The notes under the pieces were generated by a model, which did not search any database, was not told where the DNA came from, and saw only the letters and a list, made by a program, of their open reading frames with translations. From Ulota crispa (taxonomy: Eukaryota; Streptophyta; Bryopsida; Orthotrichales; Orthotrichaceae): 64,000 nucleotides of DNA. Shown here one piece after another: positions 35,268-47,844 of this stretch. The stretch covers positions 1,566,727 to 1,630,726 of the forward strand of contig OY987245.1 of the NCBI GenBank assembly GCA_963920765.1, in the 5' to 3' direction. The first letter of the stretch is position 1; each line of letters starts with the position of its first letter. The position numbers and the translations under genes were made by a program.

Positions 35268-36021
35268 CCCCTGAGAGCCTATGCCATTTTCACCAAAATC
35301 AGGGTTTTGGGAGACCTACAACTTTGATGCATCGTATCTCAATCAATCGGATGATCCACAGAAAGTAACCATTGAAAATAATGGAACACCTACTTAGAAA
35401 ATGGCTTGCAAATTTTGGGAACAATTGACCGCGGGAGATGGGAGATTATAACATCTAATCAAACAACATGTGATGACAAAATCTCATTTTTTGGCAAGTA
35501 ATTGCTATTTGTTGATTTTTACAAAATTCCATAAGCCCCTGATCCATCTCAATTTTTGTGAGTAGCAAGATTAGATGTGAATGCACACACTTGTAAATTA
35601 TTGGAGATTGCACTTCTTTTTATGTCAAGTTTTAGGGCTTCAAATTGCTATTGCATGGAAAACAACGTGTGGTACAATCAGCGAAGGTTGTCATATTAAG
35701 GGTTTAGAACATGCTTGAACCCTTGCCAACAAATTTTCATGCTACCACAAAGCACACACAAGGAAGCTTGCAAGGGGTATTGATTGGTTGTAGCTTGTAA
35801 GATGCTACTTGCCACCACGTTTTGTATGGTGTTTCACAAAATCAAATCTCTTATGACACTTGTACAACAATTGACTTTCCTTGCCACTACTCCATTGACA
35901 TGAACAACTTGAATGCTTTCTTAATTGTAATTTACAACAAGATAAAAAAAATAGATCCAGTGCCTCAAAAAAGCATCTAAAATCTCTAGCATCATGATCC
36001 CGTTGCTCGGGCGTTCAGGGG
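35268..36021. mobile_element. TTAA-flanked 754-bp element O, arm 1 of a long inverted pair
   Basis: TTAA flanks at 35264-35267 and 36022-36025. Termini CCCCTGAGAGCC and GGGCGTTCAGGGG. It is nearly identical, in reverse complement, to 41113-41866, with the same length. I counted about ten differences by eye. Confidence 0.85.
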
Positions 36022-36025
36022 TTAA

Positions 36026-37463
36026 ACACTTATTTTCATATCCAATGTTCATTTTTATATCGTAGTTCTAAACTACCAATTGGGAGTTGAGGAAACAAAA
36101 GTTGTTGCTTCTAATTTGAAACCTGTTGTCTATAACGAATTCATATTATGAATGATGAAATTATCATTTGCAAGATTAAATTTTGTTGGAACTATGTGCA
36201 GGCGTCCAAAACTTATACCAAAAATTGTGCATTTTCCTTGATTGCTCAAAACATTCCAAAAATTGAGGATTTTGGCCAACTGTAAAACAACTTTTAAATA
36301 GAATGGATTTTGCAAAAGGTCCTATGTGATCTCTAACTTTGTTGGACACTTGCTAAGGATTTCATATGATCTTCAAATTAAGCAGCTTTCAACCAAGGAC
36401 CAAAATTATTCTAAAAGTATATGGGTCTTGGCAATGGACCCAATTGAACTCAGAATTTTGTGGACTTTTACTTTAAAATTTTATTGAAACTAATTATTTT
36501 GGTTTTTTTTAGTTGACATTGAACAAGTGGAAACTCATGTATCTTTGTTTGCAAATATAAAACCTAATGTAAATGCTAAAATCGTATGATCGTGTCATGA
36601 TATTAGGTAAGGATCACATAGAGAACACGTCCCTTCCTTAGTAGTGAATTAATAATACATGTTGGTATTAATAAAACATTGGAGTTAACAAAACCCAAGA
36701 TTCCTCAAGATGTTTGTATCAATTCAAAAGAGTAATACTTAGCAAGTGAAAGGGTCACAAAAAGGGGATTTATACATTTGAAAAGGATCGTATGAACTTT
36801 TAAGTAATGAAATTTCACAATATGTATATTATGTTGGTATATAGAATATATAGTATGTTTAGTTTTTATTGTACAATACATACGTTTATGGAGTTTTTCT
36901 AAGTAGACACCTATGCTATGGTATCAAAAATATATGGGAAGTTTTGTGAAATTGCCACGCTGAAGAATAATTTATAAAATCATCCTCCAAAAAATACATG
37001 TACGTATACTCATTCATTAAAGCATTTTTTAGGCTTGAACTTTTTTTAGAAAATAACTTTTGTAATTCCAAAAATTCAAATCTTCTAGTATTTCTTACAA
37101 AAAAAACCAAAATTTTCATGTTTTTGTGCCATTTGATTGTATGTTGAAAAAATTTAATCAGTGCAGTTGTGAAAGGATGAATTGGAACTTAAAATTTTTG
37201 ACATTATTTGCACCAAATTTACTGCACTTAAACAAATGAAAAAATATAGCAACTGCTTGTTTTTTAGATTCTTTACCCATACGCTTTTATATACTACCGA
37301 ATTTTAGTTTAGTCAAACGTAAGATTGTTAAATTATTAAAGATCTCTGCTCATGAAACAAGAACCATCAACCTAAAATATAATTAACATATCTAGTAAAA
37401 ATATTATGTAGAGGAATCACCAACCTTAGTATGGACATTACTTCATCCTCAATGAACTTAAAA
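36026..37463. other. AT-rich intergenic DNA, no gene seen
   Basis: Only short frames, none with a recognisable domain. Confidence 0.5.
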
Positions 37464-37798
37464 TTAGGGAATTGCTAACATGACACCTTAAATTGCTAAT
37501 GAGACACCCCCTGTGAGCATGAAATGTGATAATTTAGTGCACTTTTTTATTTGTTCAAGTGGTCCATTATTCATTCAATCATTGCATGACCACCTCTTTG
37601 AAAAAAAATATGATAAATATAATTTTTTGTTGAAATATTATTGCACCAATACTAATTTTTTATGTATTTTTGCTATAAGTAATTTAAAAGTCCTATGTTT
37701 TTAATTTCAGATTTAAGCACACCTCTTTTCCTTTTAGTATAGCCTTAGAATAATGAAGGTGAAACATATCTTTTGATCCAAATAAAAATTAGCATTAA

Positions 37799-40120
37799 CC
37801 CCTAAAGGACCAATTGTCCCCTTGGCAGACATGTGGTACTTTAGGCATGTTCCTACAGATTTTGTAATTTGTGTGATTTTTTGAAACTTTTATTGAAGGT
37901 GGAGAATTCAAAGACCTGCATGTCCATCCACTTTTTTCTTCATTCCAATATTCAATGAAGAAGTTATGCAACAACTTATGAAAAAAGATGGAAATGGGGC
38001 AGTAAGGGCATGAGCTCTCTTTTGTATTGGAGAGTTGACTCCCAAGCTAGGCAGCCATGAGGGGCAAGACAAATTTGCTTGTTGGGCAAATGGAGGCGTG
38101 GATAGGGTCCAGTCTTCCACCTTGAAAATGGGAGGGTACATGGGCTTGCACAAGCGACATGTGGCATTACAAAGCAAGAATGAGGAGCATGGGAGGAGGG
38201 AGGCCCAACTTTGGGCAGCACCAAGACCACATGGCAACTCCAGATCAAGCGAGGGGTAAGGGCCTCCTTCCATGTGGAGCTAGTATTGATGGAGCTCACC
38301 TATTATCAATGAGATATGAGACCAGTTTTTGTGAAGCTCTCATCTCACCAATAATCAGTGAGTTCCACCAATACTGGCTCTACATGGAAGGAAGCCCTAA
38401 AGATAGGGGAGTGGGTGAACCTCACAAAGGCTGCAAGCCAAAGCCCCAAAAGTTGACACATTGGAGGCTATTTCAAGGAGGATGGGCATGTCCTACTGGA
38501 TTCCCACTAGTGTCCGGGGAGGTTTTTAATAAACTAGGTACATTTCCTACTCTTCTCTAGTTCACTCAATTTATTTTTATTTTTAAATTGGTCATAGCCT
38601 AAACATGTATTTTTTGGTCGGCCAATAACCTTTGATTTTTTTTTTCACTTGGTTGAGTTCCTAAGTTTAGAAAATTAGTTTGGTTGAAACCCAAATTTCA
38701 ATGGATTATATTGGTTTTTTTTCTTTTTACAAATGCTACAAAAAGATCCACCTTTTGCTTACCATGTGCATGACATAGCAAAATAACACAATGATCAATG
38801 CAACAACAACCTAACAATTGCGCTACCCCCAAGCCCCAACCAATGCAAATTTCTTTATACTTGTTGACTTGTGTTGTTTAAATTCCTTAGTTGGATTTGA
38901 ACCAGGTCAAGTTCCACCATCTTGGAACCATTCAATCTTCAAAAAAAATTTGGATTATAAATTGAAAGTCCACGCATTTTTTGAAGTCTAGTTAGTACAT
39001 GAGTACACTTGAGCGCCATGTGTCCTCTAAGGATTGGTACACCAAGTGCACCTCTTATCCCATCAATCATCACCCATTCACCCACCTAGCTACCTCACTC
39101 ACTCTTGTTTCTTGTTTTTTATTTTATTTAATGAACTTTAGCATTGTGAAATTGCTTGTGAGAGTGAGGTAAATTTTAGGTTTGGCAAGATTTTGATAGT
39201 TAATCTACCCTCATTTGGACATTTAGAAGGTGATGATGTTCTTTTCAAATGTTCAAAAAACATTTGATATTTGTGTTGAAGGTAAGAAAATTTCCTTACC
39301 ATGGAAAAGTTCATAGGTTGATTTCCCACAATTTCAAATTTCATTACGCCCATTTCCTCATTCACAAGTGCAAGTTTGGCTAAATTTCCTAAAGATGAAA
39401 TTGTAACTCAACAGATTTCCTAAAGTTGTGTTTTTATGGTCGGAAGCAAATTCGTCAACTTTTTTTCTGGCAATCCTCAAAAAAAGTTGGCTCACTTGTA
39501 GCTAAAAGTTGGTTCTCCCCAGACTATGATCTCCACCCATCCATTCCATGTGTCCCCCCACAATGTATTTTTAAAAATTTTGAGCCAATTATGTATGATT
39601 TTTAAATTTTATTTTCACATGGTAGGACATTAGGTTTCCTTGGTTTTCACCATTTAGATTAGTATCTCTCAAATTTTCAAACTTTGTATAAATCGTGCAA
39701 TTTTGCCTAGTGTACTTGAAAATTTCAAAACCTTCCAACATTCAAAGATTTTTTGAAGTATGTTTTACACCTCCATTTCATTTTAAAATTCTTTCACACA
39801 TACCTAACTTGGTCTTCTACATGGATAAAATAACCTCAACTTTGTGTAGTGTTTTTTTTGCTATAAGTGTGGTTAAAGATTTTGGAATTTTCAGGCACCA
39901 AGGAAAAAAACTTTTTTTCTTCACTTCAGATGTCAATATCTCACTCCTCACCATATGAAATGAGCTGGTTTTTTTCCCACCAATATCTCTCACAGTCTAG
40001 AGCAAGATCCTATGGTTGGATTTTCAAAGAGAACTTTTTTCCCTACCTTTCTACTTGTTCCCCCAAAACTGGCAGTTTTCAGTGATTTTCATAGAAAAAA
40101 GTTGTCTGGTTCTTTAGGGG
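37799..40120. mobile_element. TTAA-flanked element, family ABCD, 2.3 kb member
   Basis: Flanked by TTAA at 37795-37798 and 40121-40124. Termini CCCCTAAAGGACCAA and TGGTTCTTTAGGGG are inverted. It is the longest member of its family and carries an extra GC-richer centre (about 37990-38260) and a foldback at 38259-38398. Short frames there show no transposase motif. Confidence 0.75.
38259..38398. mobile_element. 140-bp foldback element
   Basis: AGGGCCTCCTTCCATGTGGA... and ...TCTACATGGAAGGAAGCCCT pair over about 40 bp with a few mismatches, including ATTGATGGAGCTCACC against GAGTTCCACCAAT. It is nested inside the 2.3 kb TTAA element. Confidence 0.65.
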
Positions 40121-40192
40121 TTAAAAATCACATTTCATGCTCACAAGGGTGTCCCATTAACAATTTAGGGTGTCATGTTAGCAATTCCCTAA

Positions 40193-41108
40193 AACTATTA
40201 TCATACTATGCAGTTTCTTAACTCTTTAATGTTCATATTATTGGATGTAAGAATGGCAACATTTTAGCATTTTTGATAGCACAACTTCAAGATATTGTCA
40301 AGCAAATACTAGAATAATGTTCATGCCTTCCAACCCTATTGATGTATGCATTGAATTGGTCATCTTTGAGCATCAAATTTGAGACTAATGTATTGCAACC
40401 TACAACTTAACTTTGTTCACTCCACAATTGACCAATTACACATTACAAATTCAAATTCCTCTAATTAGTGACGGCAGTTGCCCATGCCGTGCACAAAATT
40501 TCAATTTTTAGAAAGTTCATATAATACTAATGACCCGATAAAGATATTGACTTATACACAATAGTCAATAATGGGTTCCATTTTGCAATATTGCGGGGGT
40601 GAACGAAGCTAAGTTGCAGGCTGCCGTACTATTTGTTTTCAAAATTTTATTTATTTTCAAGCATACTTCTTATTGTGTATAAATGTACAACAATCCAAAT
40701 GTGGTGTATGCATTGCTAAAGGGTCGGTTTATTTTATGACTTGTGCGTACACGATTTACAATAGTTTTCTACATTTTCAAACATTTAAAGTTACACCATA
40801 AAAAACACAAAAGCATGGCTAATATTTTTATATTACACTACATAGAATGCAATATTCATTAAGTTGGAAAAAAAACTCAATTTTGGAACTTTTGGATTTG
40901 CTGCTTTTGAAAGAGTATTCAACAATAAAAAAACATTGAGGGTGTAAAAACTCAAATATTTAAAAAGTGGGTTTTCCCCAAATTAATGGGTATCATGATA
41001 TAGGTTATTTCAATTAGTGCAAGCTTCTTAAACACCAATTTGAATAAATATCTAGAAAAAATAGATATAGATAGTGTGAAAGCAAGGCATGCCTTCCATT
41101 CTTGTTCT
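40193..41108. other. AT-rich intergenic DNA, no gene seen
   Basis: No frame or repeat that I can assign. Confidence 0.5.
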
Positions 41109-41112
41109 TTAA

Positions 41113-41866
41113 TCCTTGAGCGCCCGAGCAACGGGATCATGATGCTAGAGATTTTAGATGCTTTTTTGAGGCATTGGATCTATTTTTTTTATCTTGTTGT
41201 AAATTACAATTAAGAAAGCATTCAAGTTGTTCGTGTCAATGGAGTAGTGACAAGGAAAGTCAATTGTTGTACAAGTGTCATAAGAGATTTGATTTTGTGA
41301 AACACCATACAAAACGTGGTGGCAAGTAGCGTCTTACAAGCTACAACCAATCAATACCCCTTGCAAGCTTCCTTGTGTGTGCTTTGTGGTAGCATGAAAA
41401 TTTGTTGGCAAGGGTTCAAGCATGTTCTAAACCCTTAATATGACAACCTTCGCTGATTGTACCACACGTTGTTTTCCATGCAATAGCAATTTGAAGCCCT
41501 AAAACTTGACATAAAAAGAAGTGCAATCTCCAATAATTTACAAGTGTGTGCATTCACATCTAATCTTGCTACTCACAAAATTGAGATGGATCAGGGGCTT
41601 ATGGAATTTTGTAAAAATCAACAAATAGCAATTACTTGCCAAAAAATGAGATTTTGTCATCACATGTTGTTTGATTAGATGTTATAATCTCCCATCTCCC
41701 GCGGTCAATTGTTCCCAAAATTTGCAAGCCATTTTCTAAGTAGGTGTTCCATTATTTTCAATGGTTACTTTCTGTGGATCATCCGATTGATTGAGATACG
41801 ATGCATCAAAGTTGTAGGTCTCCCAAAACCCTGATTTTGGTGAAAATGGCGTAGGCGCTTAGGGTG
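41113..41866. mobile_element. TTAA-flanked 754-bp element O', arm 2 of the inverted pair
   Basis: TTAA flanks at 41109-41112 and 41867-41870. Termini TCCTTGAGCGCC and GGCGCTTAGGGTG. It is the inverse of 35268-36021 at almost every position, while the outermost bases differ. Confidence 0.85.
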
Positions 41867-41870
41867 TTAA

Positions 41871-42980
41871 GGTCTTCTACCAGAAAATGCAAAAAAGGAG
41901 AAACAATGTCATTATGGAAACTTTTCATACATTTTGGATTGTATTTATACCCCTCAGCAACATTATGTTTTTTTTAAGTAGTTACTCGACAAGTTAGGGT
42001 TTGAGTAAAAAGATGAAAATTGTATGTTCACGATGTAGAATTGATTTGAACAAGTGCGCTTGTTAGGAACTGGGATGTGAGCATAATTTGAAAGATTATC
42101 TTTAGAATATAGTCATAAGATTATGGACTCATCTATGATCTAATTAGGCACCTTTGGAAATTTTAGCTTCAATTTCCCTGTGATTTGAAAGATTGTAAGG
42201 TTGCATGTTATGACATGAATATTCCGTGAACATGCTTCATTATGGGCAATTGTATTTGAAATGGTATTTAGTACACTTTGAAATTGGCCGTATGGCTTAT
42301 AACTTTGGAGTTCATAAACAGTGCTAAACATATAGCTAATTGCTCCGAATATTCCAAAAATTCCAAAAATTTAGAAGACGTAGTAAGATGATACAATGTA
42401 CTCGGAGGTTTGCAAGATCTTTCCCACAAAGCCAAATTTTTGAAATTCTATCTCTTCCTCACAAAGGCTTGTACTCAAAAACTGAATTGTCATGATATCA
42501 GTTAACATATCTTGATTTTCAAGAAAGTTTCTTTTCTCTGAAATATATTAAAAACTCAAACTGTACAAGTTAAGATTGTGTCATTACTCTCAAAATTCTC
42601 GTAAGCAAATTTAGAACTTCGGTTCTACTTCCATGCTTAGAAATTTTTAGCATAGTATAAATTGCCTAGCTAGCTTGCCTTAGTAATCCAAGGAAGAATC
42701 CGTGTGTACTATGATAACTTCTTTTCAATTTATTAAACAAATATAAAACTTTGCCAAAAAGGTTCTCTTTATATCCAAAATGCAAAAAAACACATGAATA
42801 TATTTATATTAGAATTGGATGCCAAAAGTGATGTGTTGTAAAAAAAAAAAAACAAAAAAAAAACAAAAAAAAGCTGTTTGTTCTTTTTGAAGTTGAATTT
42901 TTTTTGTTCCCTTTGAAATTAAATACCTTAAGAACGTGAAGGTGAAGAATTTAATGTTATACCAGGCATGTAGAGGAGGT
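41871..42980. other. AT-rich intergenic DNA, no gene seen
   Basis: Contains an A-rich tract with scattered C at about 42840-42871. No coding signal. Confidence 0.5.
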
Positions 42981-42984
42981 TTAA

Positions 42985-43208
42985 CCCTTGAAGGGCCCTT
43001 GGGCTTTGGAGCTACGGTACCAAATATAGTTGCAATCAATACTCAAAAGTTTGAATCAGCTGGAAATTAAGTGTTACAACCATACATATTGAAGGGTTAT
43101 GTCATGGTGGGTGCATATTTTTTTTGAAAAGCCCTCAGAGCAGCTCAAATACATCTATACATATGGCCATACATACGATTGCAAAGGGCCTTTGGGCCAT
43201 TCACGGGT
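42985..43208. mobile_element. short TTAA-type MITE, family I copy 2, inverted (224 bp)
   Basis: Flanked by TTAA at 42981-42984 and 43209-43212. Termini CCCTTGAAGGGCCC and GGGCCATTCACGGG. Reverse-complement homologue of 27239-27461. Confidence 0.75.
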
Positions 43209-43212
43209 TAAG

Positions 43213-43525
43213 AGCATTTCCACCAGTGGCTCTGGCTTGCTCAAAAGGGATGAAAAGTAGCCAGGCCCCTCTTAGGCCACGCTCAAATTCTCTTATTTGG
43301 CGAGTCTAGCAAGCCACTCTTCAAACCACTATTCATGCACTATTCACCCTAACTTTAGTGAGCTTTATCCTCTACTTCCCTAGATAAGTGGTCAACTGCT
43401 TATTTATGGGGTGTCTTGGAGTGTTGGGCCACCTTTCAAAAGAGCATGGGTGGAGATTTGGAGCCTTGAGGCCTCGCCAAATGAGATGGAAAACTTTGAG
43501 CAAGTCTGAACCGGTGGAAATGCTC
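43213..43525. mobile_element. Tourist/Harbinger-like MITE (313 bp), TSD TAA
   Basis: The ends GAGCATTTCCACCAGTGG and CCGGTGGAAATGCTC are inverted. TAA flanks both sides (43210-43212 and 43526-43528). GAGCATTTCC-type ends and a 3-bp TAA duplication are characteristic of PIF/Harbinger-derived plant MITEs. It shares its left flank with the TTAA of the previous element. Confidence 0.7.
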
Positions 43526-43528
43526 TAA

Positions 43529-44457
43529 GAGAGAAGTGGGCAAGGTCTAACAATATGCACACTCATGGGTTGAGGTTAGATAGCATGTCATTTTGGCTAG
43601 GCTTGCTTTTGGCGTAACACCCTACGTAGTTGTGCTCCTCATGTTAGCATCTAGTCTCAAAATTGTGTGTCTAGCCTCCTTTGCCTTCTATCGTGTTCCG
43701 TGGTTTGTAGCTGATGTCTCTTTAAATTGTTTGCACCTTGACATTTATGGTTTGTAAGTATTATATAGATTTTTGTGTGTGGATTGTTTTGTAATGTATT
43801 GAGTTTAGTGACTAAAATTGGAGTGATGAAGAAAATAAAGTTTCTTGTTCATAGACATTGTTGAACTTGTTAGGTTTTTGTAATGTTCATCCGTGTTGAA
43901 AGGAACAAAATTATAAGTATAGTATCTTTGTTGAAACATTAGCCTTAACTCTTAAGCAATAATTTCCTATGATGATTGTTGTTTCTATATGATATTTTAG
44001 CTTTTGTTGTTATATCAACTTAATTTTCTCCTCTAACATCAAGGTTTTTTTAGGTTCCAAGTTTGGGATTAATTGATAAAGTGTGTAAACCATTGGTAGG
44101 ATTAAGTTTAGTAGTAGTTTTTCTTTTTTAATTTTTAATTTTTAATTTTAATAATTTGTTTTTATAAATTAGTAGAGTAAGATTTTTGTTTGCTTCCAAT
44201 ATGACACTTGACTGTGACCTCTATTTCTATTATGATATTAACAACAATTTAGTATAGAGTAACTAGAATTCACATATGTAATGTAATTTTCTTAGAAAAT
44301 GTATACTTTTTGGTAAACAAAACAAAAAGCTTGTTAAAATGCAAGCTTTTATCAGAAAATTAAAAGGATATTTACTTTCATTTTAAAAAAAAAATCTATA
44401 TATACGTAAAAGAATATAAATTATCAATTTGGTGATCTTTTTACTGCAATCCTTTTA
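43529..44457. other. intergenic DNA, no gene seen
   Basis: Less AT-rich for the first 200 bp, then AT-rich. No domain-bearing frame. Confidence 0.5.
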
Positions 44458-44815
44458 TTGCGTGGGTAAAAAAACTTGCATGGGTAAAAAACTTACATAG
44501 GTAAAAACTTGTGTAGGTAAAAAAAAGATAATTTACCAATTTGGTAATTCCTTAATTGCAATTATTTACTATGTTGCTTAATAAACTTGCGCATATAAAA
44601 AATTGCATAGGTAAAAATTTGCGCAGGTAAAAATTTGCTTGAGAAAAAAGTGTATGGGTAAGAAATTGTGTGTATAAAACAATGTGAGGGTAAATAACAA
44701 AAAATGTAACAAAATCGTGTGGGTAAAAGATAAAAACATGTAAAAAAGTTGAGTGGATAACTATTTTGTGGGTAAGAAAATTGTGTGGGAAAAAAAAAAT
44801 TGCGTGAGAAAACAA
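44458..44815. repeat. degenerate ~17-bp minisatellite (TTGYGTGGGTAAAAA)
   Basis: About 15-20 imperfect units read TTGCATGGGTAAAAAAC, TTGTGTAGGTAAAAA, TTGTGGGTAAGAAAA and so on. The long minus-strand open frame here (FTHKIVIHS-like) is a by-product of the repeat. Confidence 0.7.
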
Positions 44816-44981
44816 TAGCCATCCTATTTCTTGCACAAGTAAAATGCTATGTGGGTATGAAACAAAAACTCTTGCATTGCAAGAAAATGTTTTGTAAACA
44901 TAAGCAAATAATTTATTGACATGGGTAAAATTTGAATTGATTATGTGGATAAAAAGTAAAAAAACACTCTTGTCAGAAATA

Positions 44982-45066
44982 TGTTTTGCATAATTGCGCT
45001 TGAATTGATTTTGCATAATTGGGGCATGAATTGATTTTGCATAATTGGGGCTTGAATTGATTTTGA
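44982..45066 (+). repeat. 27-bp tandem repeat, three copies
   Basis: Three near-identical units of TTTTGCATAATTGGGGC then TTGAATTGA. A diverged relative of the unit (TTGCGTAATTGGGCTTG) recurs near 45145. Confidence 0.8.
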
Positions 45067-45723
45067 GTCAAGATGGAAAGACATGTGCCTATTTAAAGTG
45101 CACAAATAAAAAGTAAGAAATATTTTCTTGTGGGGAAATGTTTTGCGTAATTGGGCTTGAAATTATTTTGCGGCGTTGGACCAAGGGTTGCTCATACTAG
45201 TCTAAAATAGAAAGATTTTTTATTTTAAATGTATGTTGTTATTAATAAATAATATTTAGAATTAATAAATTACACATAACACATATTGCAATGAACATGA
45301 TGAATTTGCAATTTAATGACTAATCAACATAATGGCATTTTTTTCAATGCATCTCACAAATCACAATGCCTCTTTCTACTATAGGTTTTTAAAACTTTTA
45401 TTTGCTTCAAGTAATTATGTCATATATTAGGTTTGGATATGACAAATAGTCTATAAGAATTGTTAAAATGTCTTAAGCCTATACTTAGAACCAACATAAA
45501 TTGAAATGAATATTGATTCATAATCAACACATTGAAATCAAAATCAAACATGTATTTGATTTGAACACTTACAACTATTTGGAATGCTTATTATTTATTT
45601 TTCTTCTTTAGTATAGCTTCATAATGAGCTTCTTCTTTGAGTTGAAGTACTCCAATCATTAAAAACTACTGCTAATATAACTAAGGAGGGTAAGCCGTGA
45701 CAATGATTGTGATATCATGATCT
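45067..45723. other. AT-rich intergenic DNA, no gene seen
   Basis: No frame, tRNA or paired terminus seen. Confidence 0.5.
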
Positions 45724-45727
45724 TTAT

Positions 45728-46376
45728 CCCCAAAACGACCTTGAGGATAGAATGTGTCCTCGACCAATTTTTTAACATTAAAAAAATCTTATCAATTTTA
45801 GTATTTTTAATAATTTATGTTTTTTGAAATTTTCTTTTTGAAGTTTAATTTTAGTTTCAACAATTTGATTTTGCAAATGATTGATTATGATTTTCAGATT
45901 TAAGATTTTGTGCACATGTGTCTATTGCAATCTTGACTTTATGTAGTGTTAAGGGCTCTTGGGAATGAGCCTCAGATACACTAGATCTTTGAGAAAACAT
46001 TACATCAAAAATTCATTTAAAAAATTGTAAAGTAGATTTTGAGAAGTCATAAATTGATTGGGGTTATGCATGATAGGTCCTATAACCTCATATTTTTTGG
46101 GTGACCAACTTTTTAAATTTGACATGTGAAAAGATGATTGAAAGACTTCAAATCACTTTCACAGTTTTAACACTGTCATGATCAAAGACTATAATCTTTC
46201 AATCCATAAAAGATATTGTTTTCTTTTCCTTTTCTAATGTGATCTCTAACATGTCTAGATTGATTTTATACGGTTATAATTCAAAAAAAATTGATACAAC
46301 TTATCAAAATATTGACTTTTAGTTTAAACTAGAGAAAATTCCTAGAGGCTCAGGAATTTTCAAGGTTGTTTTGGGG
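45728..46376. mobile_element. TTAA-type element, family F copy 2, inverted (649 bp)
   Basis: Flanks TTAT (45724-45727) and TTAA (46377-46380). Termini CCCCAAAACGACCTTGA and TCAAGGTTGTTTTGGGG are inverted with one mismatch. The interior is the reverse complement of 14916-15548, but both termini differ from those of that copy. Confidence 0.75.
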
Positions 46377-46380
46377 TTAA

Positions 46381-47284
46381 GTATGGAATTAGTTTTTTTT
46401 TGGAATGTTAAAATTTTATTTTCTAATATAATTTCATTTAATATTGCCAAATTTGAGGATGATGGATAGTCTTCTAGATATAATACAAAATCATTATTTT
46501 CTACTTTTTCCATAATGATATCATTTATGGTTAGAAACAAAATAAAAGTATTTTACATGATCTAGTGTTTTAGGAATTATTCATGTATCACTTTGTAAAA
46601 AACCATAAAATGTTCAAGTACTTTGATGAGTTTTTGATCATCAATTCTTACCATAATGTGTAATGCTTATAATATATATTTGTACATATTTATTTGACAA
46701 ATCCAAGCACATATGCAAGCAATCAATTTTGTGTTCAAATGACAAATATGGTATTTCACATTTAAATCATGGTCATGGTCAAAAACAACAATAGAGTCTA
46801 TCCTTGAGGTTAGAAATATAACATCTTAGTGCTTTAAAACTTTGTTTTTCAACACCGTGTGTTTGTGTCTTTATTTAGATCATTTCATGAAATTAAGAAA
46901 TGTAATCATGCCTCCTCAATAAGTTCATATATTAATAATATTGAGCTAAATATATTGAAAGTGTTTATATCAAACCAATTTCAATTTGTGGCAACAAAAT
47001 CTTTTGCTCATTACTTGTCTTGTTTTCATGATTTATAATATGATTTAATTGTTGCATTTATATCTTGGCTTGCATGAAGAAACTTATGTGCAACTTTCAT
47101 CAAGTAGATGAAAAACAAAATTTAGTAAGATATATATTGAGATGCAAAAAAATTAAATGTATGCATATAAAAATAATATAACATAATCAAATTAAAAATG
47201 TTATAGTTGTTTGTCAAGTTATCCAATTAAGTCTTTTAATACTAATTACAAAATTTGGTTTTTTGTAAATAATCAAAAAATATT
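46381..47284. other. AT-rich intergenic DNA, no gene seen
   Basis: Nothing assignable on either strand. Confidence 0.5.
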
Positions 47285-47694
47285 GAGAAATTTACAAATA
47301 GGAGCATGAAAAAGTAAAATATTACAAATAGGGGCACGATCTCAAAAAAATTGTAAAATTTTGTAATTTTTTTTGGTTTGGACATTAGTTGATTTAGGTA
47401 TGTCACATCAAATGTTAGCTAACTTCCAAAAAAATTAAAGTTTCCAAAAATAGCCGCTCCCTTTACTTTTTATTATAAAATTTAGGCTTGATTTGTAGAC
47501 CTTTAAGTTTTATAGAAATTAGCTAACATTTAATGTGATGTGTCAAAATTAACCAATGTCCAAACCAGAAAAAATTACAAAAAATTGCAATTTTTTTGAA
47601 ATTGTACCCCTATTTGTAATTATTTTGAAAATGTGCCCCTATTTGTAGTATTTTACATTTTCATGCCCAAATTTGTAATTTTCCCAAAAATATG
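47285..47694. mobile_element. MITE with long TIR (ACAAATAGGGGCA family), copy 2
   Basis: Left GAGAAATTTACAAATAGGAG and right GGGCATGAAAATG/ CCCAAATTTGTAATTTTCCC arms are inverted and each repeats the ACAAATAGGGGCA motif. Interior shares TTTAATGTGATGTGTC and GGTTTGGACATTAGTTGATT with 14309-14712. Confidence 0.65.
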
Positions 47695-47844
47695 TGATTC
47701 AATTTAGCTATTGCTTCTGATTCAAAGGTTCATTTGTGACTACTAGCCAAAATGGTGCCTAGTGGATCCCAATGTGGTGTTCTCAAATGGTTTTGGACCT
47801 TCAAAAGAAACCTAACTTAGAATTCTCAATTTTATGATTATGCG

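Larger units (their letters stand above)
37464..40192. mobile_element. MITE with 67-bp inverted repeats, split by a nested TTAA element
   Basis: Arms 37464-37530 (TTAGGGAATTGCTAACATGA...) and 40127-40192 (...TCATGTTAGCAATTCCCTAA) are inverted at about 90 percent. Removing the TTAA element at 37799-40120 leaves a compact element of roughly 400 bp. Confidence 0.65.

Noticed and set aside
44552..45016. 154-codon minus-strand open frame
   Set aside because: It coincides with the GGGTAAAA minisatellite; the His/Phe/Tyr-rich product (YPHN, FTHK repeats) is a translation of the repeat.
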